This document shows, in pieces, positions 12,335 to 22,677 of a stretch of DNA of 64,000 bases. How positions within the stretch are numbered: the first letter of the stretch is position 1; each line of letters begins with the position of its first letter. The DNA is taken from assembly GCA_018257865.1 (NCBI GenBank), contig JAEUBA010000001.1:310001-374000 (forward strand), written 5' to 3'. A program made the position numbers and the translations under genes. The DNA is from Stereocaulon alpinum (taxonomy: Eukaryota > Ascomycota > Lecanoromycetes > Lecanorales > Stereocaulaceae). The notes below the pieces were generated by a model, which saw only the letters and a program-made list of their open reading frames with translations, did not search any database and was not told where the DNA came from.

Positions 12335-14546
12335 CTATTGTGAATCCAAAAGCCGGAGAACGTTATCCGTATCAAGTTTAAGCTGAACACGTCTGTCCTC
12401 TGCTGCAGTTTTCATCTGATGAGCCTCAGCCACGTGCGCAATATCGTCCTTGGGAGTGCTAAGACCATGGAACAAAGTCGCGAGACTGTTCGATTTCCAT
12501 GCTGCGGTATGATGCATGTGGCTAGATACGATAACGATGATCAGGAGAACGCATGATAGCAGCACCAAGGTTATTGGTAGTATAAGCCAGCCCCAATTGA
12601 CCGCTACTCGAGGCTGCAATTCGTATGCTGTTCCCGAGACGGACTCTCTTGAGAGGCCTCGAAGTGTGTCTGTCATTCGATCGGCTAGATTGCTCATGAG
12701 AGCACCTAGGTCGTCTGTTATCCACAGGGCTTCTGCGATGTCGGTGGCGTACTCGATAGGGGGTGGAATTGGGATATCGTTCGTGAGCTCTGGCGGGACA
12801 TATGTCGTTGTCACATTTGTTGTCAAAATGGTGTGTAAGAAGGTAGTGAGCGCTACCTGGCTTGTACCATCTATGTAGAACGATGAGTCTCCCGTAGCCT
12901 TTGTACTATTTCTGCCCGTGGGCGGTGTGAGCCAGATACCGCCAGCCGATTGATTTGAGGAGTCGTTGCGCCAAGTTGACGTTACGGTTTGGCGAAGAAT
13001 GCCATTGCGCACTGTGGTATTGAGCGTCTGCACACACATGCTTAGGGCACATCCTGTAACGTTGGCCTTAATCGCTAGCCCTGGTAATGTATCATTCGCA
13101 ATAGCACGGGCGAAAGCGATCATAGGAGCTGAGACGCCGAGGAATGTCGAGCCTGCTTCCAGCGTAGTGGTAGTCATATTGGTGCTTCGAACCCGGGCGC
13201 TCGACTTCTTAGGCGGTGTTGTTGAACCCGGCGATTCATAATTCTCATAGGATAGCTTTGTATTCAACGATAGGCCGAACATATTGGGGTCTCTTCGGTC
13301 ATCCTCTTCGGGAGTCAATCGGTGGTAAGAGCAATTGATGGAGAAATCAGTTCGCCCGTTTGGTAGCTTTGATGGTGGAACCTGATGAGGGTCGCTACAA
13401 GGCAACGTGTCATTACCGTTCCCATCATCGCAAGTATTGGAGCAGTTTGATCTGACAGTGGCTGTAAGATCTTGGCATGTGCTACAGAAACCAAGTGTGG
13501 TTATTGGGTCAAATGTGCAATTGCCTGTTGGACAATTGAACTTGAGACTCGATTCTGTTACGCCTCCATTGAGTAGGGTGTTGTATATGGCTGCCTTCAT
13601 CGGCAACGGGACCGTTGATTCTGATTATAGTTAGCTACTCACGCAGATGGGTTTTCGTACGGAACGAAGTGTGACGTCGTCTGCTATTAAGAGGAGTTGC
13701 AGAATATCCACGTACCGATATTGCGTATGATCCGAGCGTATAGAAGGTGAGGGTAATTCGCCAACGGACTGCTCCAATTCTGCATTCGAGGGATGTTCGG
13801 CGCTTCTCCTTGAGTGACAACAATCGACCTCACTGGGTACGTAAGAACTTGTTGGGTGAATGGGTCCAAGGCCAAGGAAGTGAGAACAACGAAAGCTCCA
13901 GCTGAGGCCAATAATGCACGTCCTTTCAGGCGAAACATCAGGATCAAAGCACCGAACGGACCTCGACTCCCTTCATCTATGACATGAAAGTCAGTAAGCC
14001 TTTGGGGTTTGTGGCCGAACAAAAGCCACTTCGACTGGCTTATGCATTGTGTTGCTGCGAGCAGCATGGAACTCTGAGAAAGAGGTCAGTTGATCATCAA
14101 GCAATGTTCGAAAGGATGCATACTTTGGCGATAGTCGATAGAACGGACAACATAGCGTTGAGTGTGACATTGTACGGCCAACTAGGCAGTGGTTGACCTT
14201 CGTACATAATCAGGATGACAACGGTGGCAGCAGTAACACCCAAACTTAGGACTATCGCTGCTATCTCCCACAACCACCAATCCCAAAGCCAAGACCGTTT
14301 GGCTAGACCTGAACACCGGGAATCAACATACGCGCCTTTTTCTTCGGTTCTCAACTCCTTCTGAGCTTCATCATCCTCTTGCTCGACAAAACTTCGGTTC
14401 CAAGTCCCAACGTTAGGATTGTTGTCTACGGTGTTGTGGTTAGGCGTTTGAGCGTACCCATCTTCGATAGGAGAGACAGCAGGACTCAGGTCAGAGATTT
14501 CGCTCACCAGATCTTCGTGATCAACGCTGTTTGAGGTAGAATGCAT
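12335..14546 (-). CDS. DUF3176 family fungal membrane protein
   Basis: Exons on the minus strand are 14546-14124, 14073-13716 and 13620-12335; introns are 50 and 95 nt, GT-AG, and the join gives 688 aa. A disordered acidic N terminus precedes the first membrane helix at about residues 93-114, introduced by WWLWE. The family signature PLPSWPYNVTLNAML follows at about 119-133. A long extracellular-type region has paired cysteines (CPTGNCTFD, CSTCQDLT) and many N-glycosylation sequons. A last membrane helix lies near residues 615-640, before a short cytosolic tail. These features fit DUF3176. No function is known for the family. The ATG at 14546 is used because the open frame has no earlier ATG. 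Confidence 0.87.
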
Positions 14547-16607
14547 GATAGCGGTAGCAATGAGATTACAAGGGATAGCATTGTAAGAGCAATTCAGGTA
14601 TGTCAAGCATTTGAGAGAGCTGGGAGGCTATGTGGGATGTGGAAGTACTTCGCCGTTGCACACGCCGTGGTTCGAATTCTGTAGGGTTATGGAACAACAG
14701 ACAGTAAACATTAATTGCCAGGTGAAACGTCAGCCGAGCTTCCGAGCCTATCTTGAGGCTTCTGGGACACATAGCCACGTAGCCTGCGTAACGTTGAACC
14801 TTCCTTGCAGGCAAGCCAAGGGCAAAGCTTACAGGATTTCCTAGCCAAAGATTACAACAGTACTCCTCTTTGTCTCTACATCTCCCGTGAGCCGTTGATA
14901 TATCGTATCTATCGCTATTCATCGAAGATCCGAGCAACGGCGTTGAAAAGTCTGCAGGTGGCAGGAGGAATTCGAAAAGATTGACTGAGAGCGTAATAAG
15001 CTCGAATCAATTTGATGGAGCGGACAGTCAATGATTGATCTCCATTCGCAAGGCCCAACCCTCAAGGCTTCGAAGATACTGCCCTGCACCTAGCTCACAG
15101 GGCTTTTTGATGCGTGCCCGGACTTTTCAAGTCCGTTCAAGCAAGCGTCTTGGGCTGCATGTAAGATCCATCAAGATCTCATGGAGAGATGCCTCAAGCG
15201 AGATAAACCGCGAGGCGTGTCCCCCGCCGGGGGGCTGCGCGGTAGAACGACAATATACTCTCAGAGATCTTCGCGGGCACCTTAGGGTTAGCACTCGTCC
15301 TAATTAAAGGTAGCCAATTGATCACCGCAGAATTGGTGAAAGGGTCCTGTACTCACAACCTCACTGCGACGGGGCTTGGCACCAAAGCTGAAACGCTTGA
15401 TGCTCATGCATGAAGCTGACGAGGCTTGTTCTCACATGCATTGGAAAACCAAAATAGCATCCACTGCGCCTCGCTCACTATAGTCATTGAAGCCCGTACT
15501 ACTTGCCACTCCCAACGGCAAAAAGTCTTCTGTCGACGTATTGCTAGGCATGCTGTTATGGCGTGGCCAGCCAGCGTAGCGACTACTAAAATTAACGGGT
15601 AGGTATTTGGGTCACTGACGGCCCATGTCAGTGAGCAGTTGGAAGGGTGGTGTCCTGCAAAGTAATCCGATGTCCTAGTCAAGCATTGCAACAGTCAAGT
15701 CAGTGCCTGCAGAGCGATCGATGACCGAAAACCTCAATCCTGCCACTTCCAGCAAGCCAGTCGTAGTCTTCGATGATTGAGATGACGTACTTTTTCCTTT
15801 GTTCAGCCATTGATCATTAGATATCAAGTTCCTTACCTTATTCCGGTAAATTACCCAGGGGTTCAGGTTCAGGTTCAGGTTCAGGTTCAGGGTCTTCAGG
15901 GCTGTACCGTAATTTTATTCAACGCGTCCGGAAAGGGAATGCTTCCAGAAGGCGCCCGGAAGCTTCTCGAAGGCCTTCCCCGCACCGTCCGTGCGACAAG
16001 CGATTTGGCCCCCAAGGATTACCTGCATCTTCAACGGCATCAGCGACATTGACAGCAAACACCACTTCCTACCTTACCCGTCAACCTTCTTGCTTTCTTG
16101 CGGCTGTCTCTTTCTGTTGATCGCGTGACCATGTTTGGGCCCATGCCCACGGAGAAGAATCCCCCGCGCTCATCTGTGAATGGACAATCCGTAGCTGATT
16201 CATGCATGCCTGAACATCGGGACTGACTTGATAAAGCAAAAAGTGTCATACTGTAGAGTACAATAGGCTCCAACTGCTGTCTGCAGAAGCTGGTGTTGTA
16301 GATCTGTGAATAAAACTACGTCAATCGGCGTCCTACCGTAAAGCGTTGATCATTGCTCCTTCTTTATGACACCTTCCAATGACTCCGACCCCTCCTCACA
16401 ACCAAAACATCTCTCCATCAACCACCACTCCTTAGCAGTACAACGCTCCTTCCAACTTCGAACCCCTCAATCACGATTCCTCAATTTCACAATCCTTTAT
16501 GCTATAGTGCTTCACTCTTCATACATCGATCATCTAGCACCCTGACTTGGGCGCCAGCTAATCCCCGTCCCCAACCCTTGGCACACCACCACCTACGACC
16601 TACCACA
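14547..16607. other. 2 kb intergenic region upstream of DUF3176 and PKA-R genes
   Basis: The two flanking genes are divergent, so this holds both promoters. The last ~260 bases before 16608 are C/T-rich, as expected for a fungal core promoter and leader. A minus-strand open frame at 15691-15404 has a membrane-helix-like stretch but no recognised family. I searched the plus strand for the missing PKA-R docking exon and did not find it. Confidence 0.4.
15861..15890 (+). repeat. Short tandem repeat, 5 x GTTCAG
   Basis: Five perfect consecutive copies of the hexamer GTTCAG. It is not the TTAGGG telomere unit. No gene overlaps it. Confidence 0.9.
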
Positions 16608-17816
16608 ATGGTTGAGTCCACGTTCCCGGGCGGTAGCAACCCCTTCGGCGGTGGCGGCAGCTTCAATCCAGGCCGTTCAGGCAGCATGCAGAATGTACAC
16701 GAAGAAGACGAAAACGACACCATTACCTCCCCCACCAACACCGCCTCCGCTACTGCCCCATCCTCCGGCTCACCCTTTGATCAATCGTCAAATTTCAGCT
16801 TTTCTGCTCCCTCAGGTTCAGGTCCGCCATCCGCTTTCCAACCACCAGGTGCCAGCGATCAAGGGTTTCCAAATAATTACAACATGATGCGTCGTACATC
16901 GGTCTCCGCCGAATCGCTAACCCCTTCCTCGCATCAAGATAGTAATTGGAAGCCACCGTACCACCAAAAGACGCTCGACCAATTAGACCGTTTACGCAAG
17001 TCGGTGTCGAACAACTTTCTCTTCAGCCATCTCGATGACGACTCAGCCAATCTAGTCCTTGGTGCCCTGGTGGAGAAGCCCATTCCAGCAAAAGACATAA
17101 AGGTTATTACACAGGGAGATGCAGGCGACTACTTCTACGTGGTCGAGCGTGGTGTCTTCGATATTTACGTCAATCCCGCCGGCCACGTTCTTCCCGGCCC
17201 TGAGGGAATGGGCAATAAAGTCAACACAATCGGGCCGGGTGGCAGTTTTGGAGAACTAGCACTCATGTATAACGCTCCTCGCGCCGCAACGGTCGTCAGC
17301 ACAGAGAAAGATTCTACTCTATGGGCCTTAGATCGCGTGACGTTCCGCCGAATCCTCATGGACAGCGCTTTCCAACGCCGCCGCATGTACGAGTCCTTCC
17401 TTGAAGAAGTACCCCTCCTCTCCTCCCTCACCTTATACGAGCGGTCTAAAATCGCCGACGCCTTAGACACGAAGAAGTTCGCTCCAGGCGAAACAATCAT
17501 CCGTGAAGGGGATCCAGGAGAGGCTTTTTTCCTCTTAGAATCCGGCGAAGCGGAGGTGTTCAAGGCTGAATCTGGGGACAAAGTTCTCAAGGAATACGCA
17601 AAGGGAGACTATTTCGGTGAACTGGCGCTGCTCGACGATAAGCCTAGGGCTGCGAGTGTGGTAGCAAAGAAAGATGCGGGCGAGTGCAAGGTGGCGTATT
17701 TGGGGAAACAAGGCTTTCAAAGATTGTTGGGGCCAGTGGAGGGAATCATGCGGAGAAACGATTATAGCGGCATGACTAAAGAAGGGGTAGGAGCAGCAGG
17801 GCTGGAGACGACGTAA
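16608..17816 (+). CDS. pkaR: cAMP-dependent protein kinase regulatory subunit
   Basis: Binds and inhibits the PKA catalytic subunit and releases it when cAMP rises. A single exon encodes 402 aa from the ATG at 16608. The first ~90 residues are Gly/Ser/Pro-rich. The inhibitor sequence RRTSVS lies at residues 95-100. Two cyclic-nucleotide-binding domains follow, with phosphate-binding cassettes FGELALMYNAPRAA (214-227) and FGELALLDDKPRAA (336-349); both keep the Glu and Arg that contact cAMP. The N-terminal dimerisation/docking helices found in most fungal R subunits are not present in this exon, and no matching exon was seen in the preceding 2 kb. In other fungi a sequence like MVESTFPGGSNPF follows that domain, so either a far-upstream exon exists or the domain is missing. 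The 3' end of the coding strand becomes G-rich. Confidence 0.93.
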   Translation: MVESTFPGGSNPFGGGGSFNPGRSGSMQNVHEEDENDTITSPTNTASATAPSSGSPFDQSSNFSFSAPSGSGPPSAFQPPGASDQGFPNNYNMMRRTSVSAESLTPSSHQDSNWKPPYHQKTLDQLDRLRKSVSNNFLFSHLDDDSANLVLGALVEKPIPAKDIKVITQGDAGDYFYVVERGVFDIYVNPAGHVLPGPEGMGNKVNTIGPGGSFGELALMYNAPRAATVVSTEKDSTLWALDRVTFRRILMDSAFQRRRMYESFLEEVPLLSSLTLYERSKIADALDTKKFAPGETIIREGDPGEAFFLLESGEAEVFKAESGDKVLKEYAKGDYFGELALLDDKPRAASVVAKKDAGECKVAYLGKQGFQRLLGPVEGIMRRNDYSGMTKEGVGAAGLETT

Positions 17817-18466
17817 AGAAAATGGGAACCGCAGGTGTGATATCGGAAGGGGATGGCGTTGAGGCGTCCACCGGCGGGCTGCTTAGAAGGGGACTTGTGC
17901 ACGAGTAGTGGTTGGACTGGCGGGGCTTCATACCATTTGCTGTTTTGCAGGATTGTGCGGTCTTGCTTTGACTGGCTGACATTGCTGCTTTTTCTTTACT
18001 ATCACTACTACGGTACCTTGCTAGCTTTTTGCTCTGCGGGCGTTCTTGGACCGATCCAAAGACCACGGGATCGATGGGCCGGCTCGGGTTTGCTAGTGTA
18101 GTGTGTATAGGAGCTTCTATTTTATTGACTATTCTTGATGGGTGCTGTGCTGTGTGACTGGTTGCGTACTTTCTGGGGTGGAGCTGCTGAAGCCCAGACT
18201 AGGTATCTTATCGACAGACATCCGAAAACCACGACCCTAATCCCAATCGAGGTTATCAATTTTCGCTTGTTGAGCGTCGGTGTTCTCTCGGCGGGTCTCC
18301 TTTCCTGAAATCGAGCTGGCATTCTGCAGGTTTGGGCTTCAGTCTAGGTCATTTCTTTACCGTCCTCGCTTCGCTGAAGTTGGGAAGTTGGATGTTTGTG
18401 CTGGTCTTGCAGCAGAGAATGGTCGTCTTCTCTGAGAAGAGGAGCATGGAATGAGTCTCTCGTTCC

Positions 18467-18919
18467 ATGGCTCCCTATCAAGTCGTGGGTATTCGCATCC
18501 TCCTCCCATCTAACACCTCGATCACATCATATCGCCCAACGTCTGCAATACACCGTGCTCCCAATCCCCATCCCCGTCCCTATAGTTGTCGTCCCCTCCA
18601 GCTTCCGCTCCATCCATATCTTCATACAAGCGACTAGTAATCTGATATGCCACATTCGACTTTTTCTGCTTCTACCCCTCGCATTCCTCCTCCGTTGCGT
18701 CTCTCGCTCCGCTTAAAGCGTTGGCGACCAGGAGGAACTATGGTGCCGGCGTCTTCTTCGCCGACGAGACGCCTGCCTGGAGGCGATGTAAGTATAAGAA
18801 TTGACTGCGTAGGGAGTCTGCAAATTACTTGGACAACTGCAGGGAAGGCAACGGCTTTGTATGGGTTGATATCCTTACTAGCTTTCTTGCTGGTGAAGAA
18901 GGTTTCTAGCATACTGTAG
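18467..18919 (+). CDS. Candidate 55-aa tail-anchored membrane protein (three exons)
   Basis: Exons 18467-18488, 18719-18787 and 18843-18919 join in frame at both junctions to exactly 56 codons. The second intron has a perfect GTAAGT donor and a CTGCAG acceptor; the first has GTATTC and a pyrimidine-rich tract before AAAG. The product starts MAPYQVV, contains GVFFADETPAWRRW, and ends in one membrane helix around LISLLAFLLVKK. I do not recognise it. The evidence is only frame closure and plausible splice sites, so it may be wrong. Confidence 0.3.
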
Positions 18920-19525
18920 ACTGGACTTTGGAGATTCGTACCGAGCTGGAGGCGAGGAAGATGGATTGTATGTTGTTTTTGACCGTGGGAGAGTCGTTGG
19001 GACCTTACGTCGTGGGGTCAAGGGTCTTCTTGAGCCGCAGAGACTGTTGGAAACGCAAAAGGATTCTAGGAGCTAAGAGCACGTATCAAGTCTATTTTGA
19101 GCTTTTTGTGCTTGGCTCGAGTCAATGTCATACTAGAGTTGTTGACGTTGTGGAAGCTCTTAATCTCTACCCTTGTGCTTGTTCGGAATGATAGTGTCCG
19201 CTTGGACTTCCCGATCTCGCATCTTGACTTGCCCATTGTTTTGAGATCCTTCATGATTTGACATCGTACTCTTTGTTGTTTTGATTGGCGGAAGAGGCGA
19301 TTACACATTGGTCGCTAGAAGACGTTGGTGTTCATGGACAGGGCCCTTGAGGTGGGGTCTATATAAGTTGTCAACACCTTAGTGATCATAGATCGTCCCC
19401 TATGAATTGGAGGTGTATTGATTCTTACTTACGTCTCCGACATGTCATTCATGATGATTGAATGCCACAGAAGGTGGTGTTCTTCGAATTGTTTGATCGT
19501 TGGCTATCGTCTCGACTTTGCCATT

Positions 19526-19726
19526 TCATATCATACCGACGCATGAGTATGTCGTTCCTAAGCCACTATCAATCGCCGTGCCGGAATCTTCTCTCAGGGA
19601 AGCTTGATAATGGGCTTGGATGCTGACAAGATTGACCAAGGCTAGGGTAGCGGCGAAGATGAAAAGAAGGTAAAGAAAAGTCATCCACGCTGAAGGCATT
19701 GCAACTTCCTTTGATTGGGCATCCAT
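19526..19726 (-). CDS. Candidate 66-aa single-pass membrane protein
   Basis: An ATG-started frame on the minus strand encodes one clear hydrophobic helix (MTFLYLLFIFAATLALVNLV). No domain or homologue was recognised. A possible GTATGA donor just before the stop means it could be the first exon of something longer. Confidence 0.22.
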   Translation of the reverse strand: MDAQSKEVAMPSAWMTFLYLLFIFAATLALVNLVSIQAHYQASLREDSGTAIDSGLGTTYSCVGMI

Positions 19727-21301
19727 ATTGAGCGGTGTCCCTTCGATCTTACAGGAGTAGTGAAGTATATGCTTGATCTATTTCTCAGAGGCATTGGACT
19801 TGATACAAGTAGTTCAGCAAATATAAGCAGAAGAGGACGCAAAGAAGACAACAAGCAAGGTATAAGACTAAAACAAAAAAGATCAACCATCCGCTTGCGA
19901 TCACACTGATAAGTTGTTATGAGAGAATTTGTTCATGTTAATGTGGTCTCTTTCTACTTTCGACCTCATAAGAGCATGACATGCCAGGTCTCTCGCAAAC
20001 CTATTCATTGGTCGCTCGCGTGGTTCCAGAATGAGGTGTCTCGGCGAATACTTTTTCCGAGCCGTCTCAGATTCGGTCCAATTCAGGGTACACCTGCAAT
20101 GCACAACCTTGTATCGAGGCATGCTTTGGATTGGCCGGCATCAAAATTGCGTGTCCTAAACGAAGAGCTAGAAGCCTGTTATACTCACCGCTGGTGATTC
20201 AGCCACAACGCTTCCATGGCGAGGAAGCCGCCTTCCGCATTCGCCGGCTCTGGCAAAGCTCGTGATCTAATGCCCATGACCATTGACAGCCCACGAGGAT
20301 CACATGCATAGTCTCGGAGACTTTCTGATTGGGGGATCTCAGACCGCTTCCAGGGATCCACTCCGTACCTGATCAATAGTGTGATGCGGGGAATTACACT
20401 ACTAACAGAGCCCCAGTTTAAGGGCGATTTTCGAAGTATCGGGCTTGAGGGCGACGATTACATCAGCCACGTGCAGCTTTCAATGACCTTTCTTGCATCC
20501 AGAAGTGGTCAATTGCAGCACGAAAAGCACGAGTCGAAGTGCCTGCAACGCTCCTTCAACGTGTTCGAATGGTGGGACGTGAAGGCATGATTTGCAAAGA
20601 TGGTGAAAACCAATTCGGAGATGAGGGTATCCAGTGGAGACATCACGTTGTCCGGCGGGTTGTTTGGAAAATTGTTTTGGTATTCTTATTACCCCCATTA
20701 AACTGCCCCTCAGGGCCAACAAGGCTCCAAGCGTAGGGGCCAAGCAGCGTGCCACCAAAGCCAGATCGCGACTGGTCATTCAAGGTTTGAATTACGTTTT
20801 CAGCGGATATGAGTTTTTAAAAGCAGCATGCAGCATGATCTGGGAATTCTGGTGTGTGCTTGGCGGACCTTTCCCCGAACGGAGACAATTTCGCTGGAAG
20901 ATTCTCCGAGTCGCCACTCGCTTTTGTTGCTGCTTTATCAGCATAAGATTCTCACTTACTCATAAGTTGCTGTTAACTGGAAAGCGCATAACTTACGGTT
21001 GAAGGCGGTCCCTGTGCTGCGTGACTTCAAAAATATTCTCATCGCTTTCCAGTTAACGGCATAGTATTGATCATGTCATTATTGTGGCGGCAGTGCCAAT
21101 GCCTTGGGCAGGCATTATTTAAAGAGATGCTCTCGCTATGGGCCGACTGTTGACATACGATCAAGAGAACTACATTTACCACTATACAAGCCAAATATTA
21201 AGAACATCAAGCAATTTCAACTACTACCTCAATTCTTGACAATCGACGAGGTCGGCGACCAGATCCACTACAAAAACCACCACAAATCACCGACCCCCAA
21301 C

Positions 21302-21730
21302 ATGCCATCCACATACGCCATCCACGAGCCCGCACCTCACCATCCCCCAGCCATGGGGTTTGGCCGCGGCGGTGCAGGCAACCGTACTCGTCCCATGCCA
21401 CCCAACAACATCTCCGTTCCTCTCACCACCACTGAAACCAACAAGCTCCACTCCGAATACAACCGTAACCACGGCATGCCCAACTTCTCAACAGGGCGCG
21501 GTGGTGCTGGCAACATGCACGAAGCCAGCGAGGAGCGACGCATGTTCAGCTTCGACGAGGAACTAGCCAAGCAAAACAATCACGCCGTACCCATTTACCA
21601 CATTGGACGGGGCGGACAGGGCAATGCCGTTAAGAGCAGGCGGGACAGCGATGCTGGCAGCTATAGCAGCGGTGGTAGCGAGAAGAGGGGCAGCCTTGAG
21701 TGGGTCAAGAGCCTGGGTCGTAAGGCATAA
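21302..21730 (+). CDS. DUF3602 family protein with GRGGAGN repeats (Par32-like)
   Basis: 142 aa. The first ATG of the open frame, at 21302, has a good context (CAAC before ATG). Three copies of the family signature are visible: GFGRGGAGN (about residues 19-27), TGRGGAGN (64-71) and IGRGGQGN (102-109), set in a disordered, Ser/Asn/Pro-rich chain with a basic end (SLGRKA). Yeast Par32, of this family, is a TORC1-responsive phosphoprotein that inhibits ammonium transporters; that role here is inference. The coding strand goes from C-rich to G-rich along its length. Confidence 0.85.
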   Translation: MPSTYAIHEPAPHHPPAMGFGRGGAGNRTRPMPPNNISVPLTTTETNKLHSEYNRNHGMPNFSTGRGGAGNMHEASEERRMFSFDEELAKQNNHAVPIYHIGRGGQGNAVKSRRDSDAGSYSSGGSEKRGSLEWVKSLGRKA

Positions 21731-22677
21731 TCGCCTCCGCCTCAACAACATGTCACGGCCTTTTACGACTTGCATGCAAACATCTTCACTCGGGCGGCTA
21801 GCGATCTACATTCCACACTTGGGCGGCAAAAAGTCTGTTCATGCTGAACATTGACTCACAGCTATTGCATCTACATATCACATCATCTTCGGGCTGGTAC
21901 CCGGTGAGTACCGTCACGGAGTTTCACTGCGGATTTTCCACAAAACCAGATACCCCCTTCGCGAGCATGGCCAATTCATCGGCATCAACAGAAAAAGTTC
22001 TCCTGTATATAGTGTATCAACAAGACAAATGAACAGTTGTATCTACATCTGCCTTTGGAAGTACCACTATCAAATGCTTTCAATGACCCGTTGCCTATTC
22101 CATGTTCCCAGAAACTGGGGGTTAATCGCTAACTAAACATCACGGTTTGAATCGCTCTCGAGCAGTGACCTCGTTACCTTGCGCTCTCTTCTACTGATAA
22201 GGGGCCCCTTCTCTGCTCCTCTTGAAAGGTTGCCGGGCCGCCCTGCGTACTTCTCTGCTTCTCACAAGCATTATCCCCTCCCCTCCCCACTCTCCCCATC
22301 AGCACACGACGGAACACACTTCCCACTCCTCTCAACCAACAAACTTCCCATATAGCACAACCCTTGCGGAAGGAATCCCACCTTTCCTGCTTCTACTGAG
22401 CAGGAGGCTTTGGAATGTTGTGCAAGTTGGAGCGGAGCTGGGGTGGAGTGGGAATGGGATGGGATGTGATGGTTAATTGTGGTAGGTTGAGGAGGGGAGG
22501 GGAGGGGATTGAAGCGGTATGATGGGTAAGGGAAGGGTATTGGAGATTGGGAGTCAGCTGGGGTGATGGTCTGGATGTTGTTTTGGGGGGATAGAGATTC
22601 CGACTGGAGTATGTGTACGGGATGCAGATACAATTTATAAACTCTCTATCCAAAGAATACCACCACACCCGTACTTC
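21731..22677. other. Intergenic between convergent DUF3602 and GGT genes
   Basis: A pyrimidine-rich stretch (about 22225-22340) is followed by a purine-rich one with repeated GGGGA units (about 22430-22580). No gene or RNA was recognised. Confidence 0.4.

Larger units (their letters stand above)
17817..21301. other. 3.5 kb region with no secure gene
   Basis: Contains the PKA-R 3' UTR, a candidate three-exon small membrane protein (18467-18919) and a candidate minus-strand small membrane protein (19526-19726), both listed separately. The DUF3602 leader begins near 21100. Otherwise I see nothing. Confidence 0.4.

Noticed and set aside
14660..14690. B-box-like GGTTCGAATTC, possible tRNA
   Set aside because: No acceptor, D or anticodon arm can be formed upstream.
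18647..18919. 90-codon plus-strand frame starting MPHSTF
   Set aside because: It reads straight through a GTAAGT...CTGCAG intron; the three-exon alternative with another frame fits better.
22430..22580. Purine-rich GGGGA repeats as a gene regulatory element
   Set aside because: Lies between convergent gene ends; only three consecutive long G runs, and nothing ties it to a promoter.
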